Shown piece by piece: positions 60,793 to 64,000 of a DNA stretch of 64,000 nucleotides. The notes beneath the pieces are model-generated. The model worked only from the letters and a program-made list of their open reading frames with translations, made no database searches and had not been told where the DNA came from. The stretch lies in contig NZ_CP081964.1 in the NCBI RefSeq assembly GCF_019844075.1, forward strand, positions 1,178,001 through 1,242,000, given 5' to 3'. Position 1 is the first letter of the stretch; the number at the start of each line of letters is the position of its first letter. The stretch comes from Curtobacterium sp. TC1 (GTDB lineage: Bacteria; Actinomycetota; Actinomycetes; Actinomycetales; Microbacteriaceae). The position numbers and the translations under genes were made by a program.

Positions 60793-61275
60793 GTGGCGAG
60801 ACTGCACGCTCCCATCCGCATGCGGTGGAGCGACATCGACGCCTACGGTCACGTCAACAACTCCGCGATGCTGCGCCTGCTCGAAGAGGCGCGCATCGTG
60901 GGGTTCTGGGGGCCGGATGCGGGCGAGCTGACGGATGACGGCAGCCTGCCCGAGCCGATCATCGACGGTCGGCCGGGCTCCGGCACGATGACGGTGATCG
61001 CCGGACAGCGTCTCGAGTACCTCGCGTCGATCCCGTACCTCCGCCAGCCGCTCGACATCCAGATGTGGATCGGACGCCTCGGTGGAGCGAGCATCGACGT
61101 GTCGTACGAGGTCTGGTCGCCGGTCGGGCAGCAGCCGGCCGAGCTCTACACCCGGGCGACGACGGCGCTCGTCATGGTGGACGCCGCCACGAACCGGCCT
61201 CGGCGGCTGACCGAGGCCGAGCGTGCGGCGTGCGAGCCGTACCTCGAGGCCCCGGTGGAGTTCAGCCGCCCGTAG
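60793..61275 (+). CDS. Acyl-CoA thioesterase, 4-hydroxybenzoyl-CoA type
   Basis: A 160-residue hot-dog-fold thioesterase. IRMRWSDIDAYGHVNNSAMLRLLEEARI is the family active-site motif with the catalytic Asp in SDIDAYGHVNN. The remaining strands (RLEYLASIPYLRQPLDIQMWIGRLGGASIDVSYEVW) are typical. GTG 60793 follows the ettA stop by 5 bp, so the genes are co-transcribed. Its 3' end overlaps the convergent tesB gene by 14 bases. It hydrolyses some acyl-CoA in the cytoplasm; chain specificity unknown. Confidence 0.9.
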   Translation: MARLHAPIRMRWSDIDAYGHVNNSAMLRLLEEARIVGFWGPDAGELTDDGSLPEPIIDGRPGSGTMTVIAGQRLEYLASIPYLRQPLDIQMWIGRLGGASIDVSYEVWSPVGQQPAELYTRATTALVMVDAATNRPRRLTEAERAACEPYLEAPVEFSRP

Positions 61276-62125
61276 GCACCCGCATCATGCCCTCCTGCGC
61301 GACGGTCGCCAGCAGGCGGCCGTCGCGGGAGAACATCCGACCGAACGCGAGCCCCCGGCCGCCCTGCGCGCTGGGGGACTCCTGCGTGTACAGGATCCAC
61401 TCGTCGGCCCGACCGTCGCGGTGCCACCACATCGCGTGGTCCAGGCTGGCGCTCTTCACGCCGGGTGTGCCCCAGGCGACACCGTGCCGCCGCATGATCG
61501 GTTCGAGGATCGACAGGTCGCTGGCGTACCCGAGGACCGCGCGGTGCAGGGCCGGGTCATCGGGCAGGTCGCCCTGCACGCGGAACCAGACCGCCTGGTG
61601 CGGGACGTGTTCGCCCTGCACGTCGACGAACACCGGGCCCTCGACGTGCCGGAGGTCGATCGACCGCTCGGCCCAGGCCTTGGCGACGGGGTGGTCGATG
61701 GCGGACAGGATCGACGCGGCCGACGGCAGCGACTCCGGTGCCGGGGTGTCGACCGGGTACGGGTCCTGGTGCTCGACCCCGGTGTCCGGCACCTGGAACG
61801 ACGCGATCATCGAGAAGATCGGGACGCCGCGCTGGTAGGCCTGCACCCGCCGGGTCGCGAACGACCGTCCGTCGTGGATGCGTTCGACGCCGAAGGTGAT
61901 CGGCACGTCGATGTCACCGGGGCGCAGGAAGTACCCGTGCATCGAGTGGATGTCGCGCCCCTCGATGGTGGCCTGCGCGGCGACGATGCACTGGGCGAGC
62001 ACCTGGCCGCCGAACACCCGCCCGCCGGGGGACCAGTGGTTCGCGCCGGTGAGGATCGTCTCACCCGTGCTCGCACCGGTGTCCTCGAGTCGGAGTGTCC
62101 GCAGGAAGTCGGGTTCGCCGTTCAC
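61262..62125 (-). CDS. tesB: Acyl-CoA thioesterase II
   Basis: A 287-residue double-hot-dog thioesterase. VFGGQVLAQCIVAAQATIEGRDIHSMHGYFLRPGD carries the first-repeat motif, and SLDHAMWWHRDGRADEWILYTQESPSAQGGRGLAFGRMFSRDGRLLATVAQEGMMR the second repeat with the Asp/Gln/Thr-type catalytic set and the family's C-terminal end. GTG 62125 follows TAGACT by 7 nt on the minus strand, with no Shine-Dalgarno. Divergent from the gene at 62173; convergent and slightly overlapping with the small thioesterase gene. Confidence 0.93.
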   Translation of the reverse strand: MNGEPDFLRTLRLEDTGASTGETILTGANHWSPGGRVFGGQVLAQCIVAAQATIEGRDIHSMHGYFLRPGDIDVPITFGVERIHDGRSFATRRVQAYQRGVPIFSMIASFQVPDTGVEHQDPYPVDTPAPESLPSAASILSAIDHPVAKAWAERSIDLRHVEGPVFVDVQGEHVPHQAVWFRVQGDLPDDPALHRAVLGYASDLSILEPIMRRHGVAWGTPGVKSASLDHAMWWHRDGRADEWILYTQESPSAQGGRGLAFGRMFSRDGRLLATVAQEGMMRVPTGG

Positions 62126-62132
62126 GAGGTGC

Positions 62133-62163
62133 AGTCTACGAACACAGGGTGCGCCGGTAGGAT
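62133..62163. promoter_or_regulatory. Divergent promoter pair between tesB and the gene at 62173
   Basis: Minus strand: TAGACT (62133-62138), 7 nt, GTG of tesB. Plus strand: TAGGAT (62158-62163), 9 nt, ATG 62173. The two -10 boxes are 19 bp apart, so the polymerases should compete. Confidence 0.5.
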
Positions 62164-62172
62164 CGGTGCGAC

Positions 62173-62874
62173 ATGGGCACCTCGTTCACGCTTCCCGACG
62201 CCGCCTCCCTCGGGGACCTCCGCACGTACCTCGGACGTGCCGCTCGGATCGAGGACGGCTCGGTCCGGTTCATCGCCGACTCCGGCGTCCTCGCGGTCTA
62301 CACGGCGATCCTCTACCCGCTCGGGCTCCTCGACGAGCTGCCGACGGTCCTCGGACTCCGGACGTTCTCGCTCACCGAGCCCGCGACGATCGACGCCGTC
62401 GTGCCGCTGCAGTCCCTGCTCGAGCGGCTGCGACTCCTCGCCGAAGAACAGGACGCCGAGCACGCCGACGGTGCGGACCCGACGCGGGCCACCCCGATCG
62501 AGGTCGAGCTCCCGCACGAGGTCCACACCGTGACCTGGGCAGCGATCTCACCGCCTCGTGGTGGGTGGGTGCCGCTGCCCGACATCTCGCCGGAGCTGCT
62601 GCGCCGCGCCACCCGCGACGGCATCGCCGAGGTCGCCGACGCCGTCCCGACCAACGCGGGCGAGGCGATCATCCGCAAGGTGCGCTCCGAGGTCTGGGGC
62701 CGTCCGGTGCCGGGCATCGAGCACCTGCCCGCTGGCGCAGGCTTCGCGGGGGAGAGCCTCGGCTTCCTCGGTCACGATCCCGTCCGACTGTTCGAGACGG
62801 GTCCGTGGAGCCGTCTGACGACGTCGCGCGGGCACGTCCTCGTCAAGCGCCGCGCCTGGACCCTGAACCCGTAG
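62173..62874 (+). CDS. Conserved hypothetical protein
   Basis: A 233-residue cytoplasmic protein I cannot name. LGDLRTYLGRAARIEDGSVRFIADSGVLAVYTAILYPLGLLDELPTVLGLRTF is a confident N-terminal domain, and VHTVTWAAISPPRGGWVPLPDISPELLRRATRDGIAEVADAVPTNAGEAIIRKVRSEVWGRPV follows; the end has GFLGHDPVRLFETGPWSRLTTSRGHVLVKRR. The style fits a family conserved in actinobacteria of unknown function. No metal or nucleotide motifs, no signal peptide. ATG 62173 is only 9 nt from its -10, so its leader is very short. Confidence 0.75.
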   Translation: MGTSFTLPDAASLGDLRTYLGRAARIEDGSVRFIADSGVLAVYTAILYPLGLLDELPTVLGLRTFSLTEPATIDAVVPLQSLLERLRLLAEEQDAEHADGADPTRATPIEVELPHEVHTVTWAAISPPRGGWVPLPDISPELLRRATRDGIAEVADAVPTNAGEAIIRKVRSEVWGRPVPGIEHLPAGAGFAGESLGFLGHDPVRLFETGPWSRLTTSRGHVLVKRRAWTLNP

Positions 62875-62911
62875 CGAGCGTCGCGTCCTGCCCGGGTGGT
62901 TGGCTGGCGGC

Positions 62912-63754
62912 ATGCACGTCTTCCTCACCGGCGCGTCCGGCTACATCGGTTCCTCCGTCCTCCGCGCCCTCGTCGCCCACGGGCACCAGGTGACCGCCAT
63001 CGTGCGCTCCGACGAGAAGGCGCAGCGCGTCCGTGACGCCGGCGGGCACGCCCTCGTCGAGGACGTCACCGACACCGAGGTCGTCGAACGGCTGCTGCAC
63101 GAGACCGACGGCGTCGTCCACACCGCGTCCGCTCCCGATGTCGACCCCGACTTCGTGGCGACGGTCCTCCGCGCGTACTCCGGCACCCCGAAGCCGTTCG
63201 TGCACACGGGCGGCATCTTCACCTTCGGCAACTCGACGGACATCTCCGAGCAGTCCCCGATCGACCCGCCCGAGCTGACGTCGTGGCGCACGGCGAACGA
63301 GGCAGCCGTCCGGGCGAGCGACGCGCGGACCACGATCGTCGCCCCGGGCATCGTGTACGGGCGCAGTGCGGGGATCCCCGCGATGTTCGTCAGCGACGGC
63401 ACGCAGCCGGTCGCCCTGGTCGGCGACGGCTCGCAGCGCTGGACCACGGTGCACGTCGACGACCTCGGCGAGCTCTACGTCCTGGCGCTGGAGCGGGCCG
63501 AGCAGGACGGATACATCGTCGCCGCCACCGGGGACAACCCCACGGTGCGCGAGCTCGCCGAAGCGGGGGCGCACGGCGCTCCGGTCGTCCCCGAGAGCGT
63601 CGACGCCTCGCGTGAGCGACTCGGCGCGGCGTTCGCCGATGCCCTGCTCCTGCACCAGGAGGCTTCCGGTGCACATGCCCGCGCCGCGTACGGCTGGAAC
63701 CCGACGCACCCGTCCCTCGTCCAGGACCTCGCCACCGGCTCGTACGTGCGCTGA
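62912..63754 (+). CDS. NAD-dependent epimerase/dehydratase (extended SDR-like)
   Basis: A 280-residue oxidoreductase or epimerase with an N-terminal Rossmann fold: VFLTGASGYIGSSVLRALVAHGHQV gives GxxGxxG, and HTASAPDVDPDF the usual strand-4 region. The later motif IVYGRSAG has a Tyr in the expected area, but the classic YxxxK is not evident, as in atypical extended SDRs. ATG 62912 is used; a TTG at 62900 would add four residues. Substrate unknown. It follows the gene at 62173 by 37 bp and may be co-transcribed. Confidence 0.85.
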   Translation: MHVFLTGASGYIGSSVLRALVAHGHQVTAIVRSDEKAQRVRDAGGHALVEDVTDTEVVERLLHETDGVVHTASAPDVDPDFVATVLRAYSGTPKPFVHTGGIFTFGNSTDISEQSPIDPPELTSWRTANEAAVRASDARTTIVAPGIVYGRSAGIPAMFVSDGTQPVALVGDGSQRWTTVHVDDLGELYVLALERAEQDGYIVAATGDNPTVRELAEAGAHGAPVVPESVDASRERLGAAFADALLLHQEASGAHARAAYGWNPTHPSLVQDLATGSYVR

Positions 63755-63931
63755 GGACGACCAGCGGCCCTCGACGACGGCTTCAGCGCCGCCGAGGTTC
63801 CACAACACGCCGTGCACCGTTCGTCAAGGTTCCACGAACGGCGCGAGAGGCCGCCGAGATGTGCAGATTTTGGAACCTGAACGGCAGTCAGGACCTGCCG
63901 GCAGGCGGGACCCAGGCGCCGACGGCAGGGG
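63755..63931. other. Convergent intergenic region with inverted repeat
   Basis: CCGTTCGT (63817-63824) pairs with ACGAACGG (63834-63841) around CAAGGTTCC. AAGGTTCC/GAGGTTCC/GGAACC motifs occur four times in about 100 bases, echoing the GAGGTTCC inverted repeat at 1367-1429. No gene seen. Confidence 0.5.
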
Positions 63932-64000
63932 TCAGTCGAAGGTGTTCGTCATGGCGTGCGCGGTGCGGTCGAGGTACGCCCAGAGCTCGGCCTCGTCCAG
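63932..64000 (-). CDS. C-terminal end of a protein (5' part beyond the window)
   Basis: The last 22 codons and TGA stop of a minus-strand gene enter the right edge: LDEAELWAYLDRTAHAMTNTFD. Good codon use for this genome and a plausible amphipathic helix support a real gene. Too little is visible for a family call. Confidence 0.45.
   Translation of the reverse strand: MDEAELWAYLDRTAHAMTNTFD

Overview
The window is high-GC DNA with dense operons, many 4-base ATGA/GTGA gene overlaps, frequent GTG starts and actinobacterial gene families (DUF3054, DUF4397, class F sortase, TIGR03086, actinobacterial oligoribonuclease, EttA). I read it as a chromosome segment of a Microbacteriaceae actinomycete; Curtobacterium or a close relative is a guess from gene content, not shown directly. 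There is no prophage, integrase, transposase or CRISPR array, so it looks like ordinary chromosome with several accessory loci.

Layout. 1-1.4 kb: end of a DUF3054 membrane protein and an AbiEi/DUF559-type protein framed by an inverted pair of 17-bp palindromes. 1.6-7.4 kb: a five-gene, fully overlapping operon for a binding-protein ABC importer plus a fused glycerophosphodiesterase-inositol phosphatase. 7.9-13.6 kb: a Gly/Asp-tailed protein, a DrrAB-like exporter, an APC permease and a DMT permease. 13.7-21.6 kb: acyl-CoA synthetase, MpaB-like oxygenase, two aldo/keto reductases, a TIGR03086 protein, YceI and a second AbiEi/DUF559 protein. 21.8-29.7 kb: a surface-glycan locus (GtrA, BcsA-like synthase, GT39-like transferase, DUF4397 protein, GH8 glucanase, class F sortase, dolichol-phosphate-mannose-synthase-like enzyme). 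29.8-36.3 kb: the treX-treY-treZ trehalose operon. 36.9-40.7 kb: a TPP riboswitch controlling ykoE, a fused ykoD-ykoC and a small P-loop kinase. 40.8-44.9 kb: MHS-type permease divergent from a flavin monooxygenase/acyl-CoA-dehydrogenase-like pair. 44.9-50.6 kb: zincin, SGNH acyltransferase, tRNA-His, orn, MFS exporter with MarR. 50.7-54.5 kb: small thioredoxin and a nonulosonate (sialic-acid-like) trio. 54.6-64 kb: tRNA-Arg, msrA, ssb, ettA, two thioesterases, an SDR protein and several unknowns.

Two short-repeat families overlie the genes. The first is a 55-56 bp element with 12-bp inverted ends (GAGCGGGCGAAA); eight full copies lie in the window and each one reads in the same sense relative to flanking transcription, one of them inside the ykoD-ykoC coding sequence. 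The second is a family of very stable GGGAGGC palindromes: three act as plausible intergenic terminators, while two related ones lie inside the N-terminal coding regions of a permease and a glycosyltransferase. A third recurring feature is a TANNNT hexamer placed 6-7 nt before start codons, seen at eleven genes, suggesting widespread leaderless transcription.

The most interesting hypotheses are a dedicated glycerophosphoinositol-type uptake and breakdown operon, a cellulose-like surface glycan locus with its own sortase, a minimal nonulosonate pathway using a short NeuB, and the transcription-oriented repeat element.
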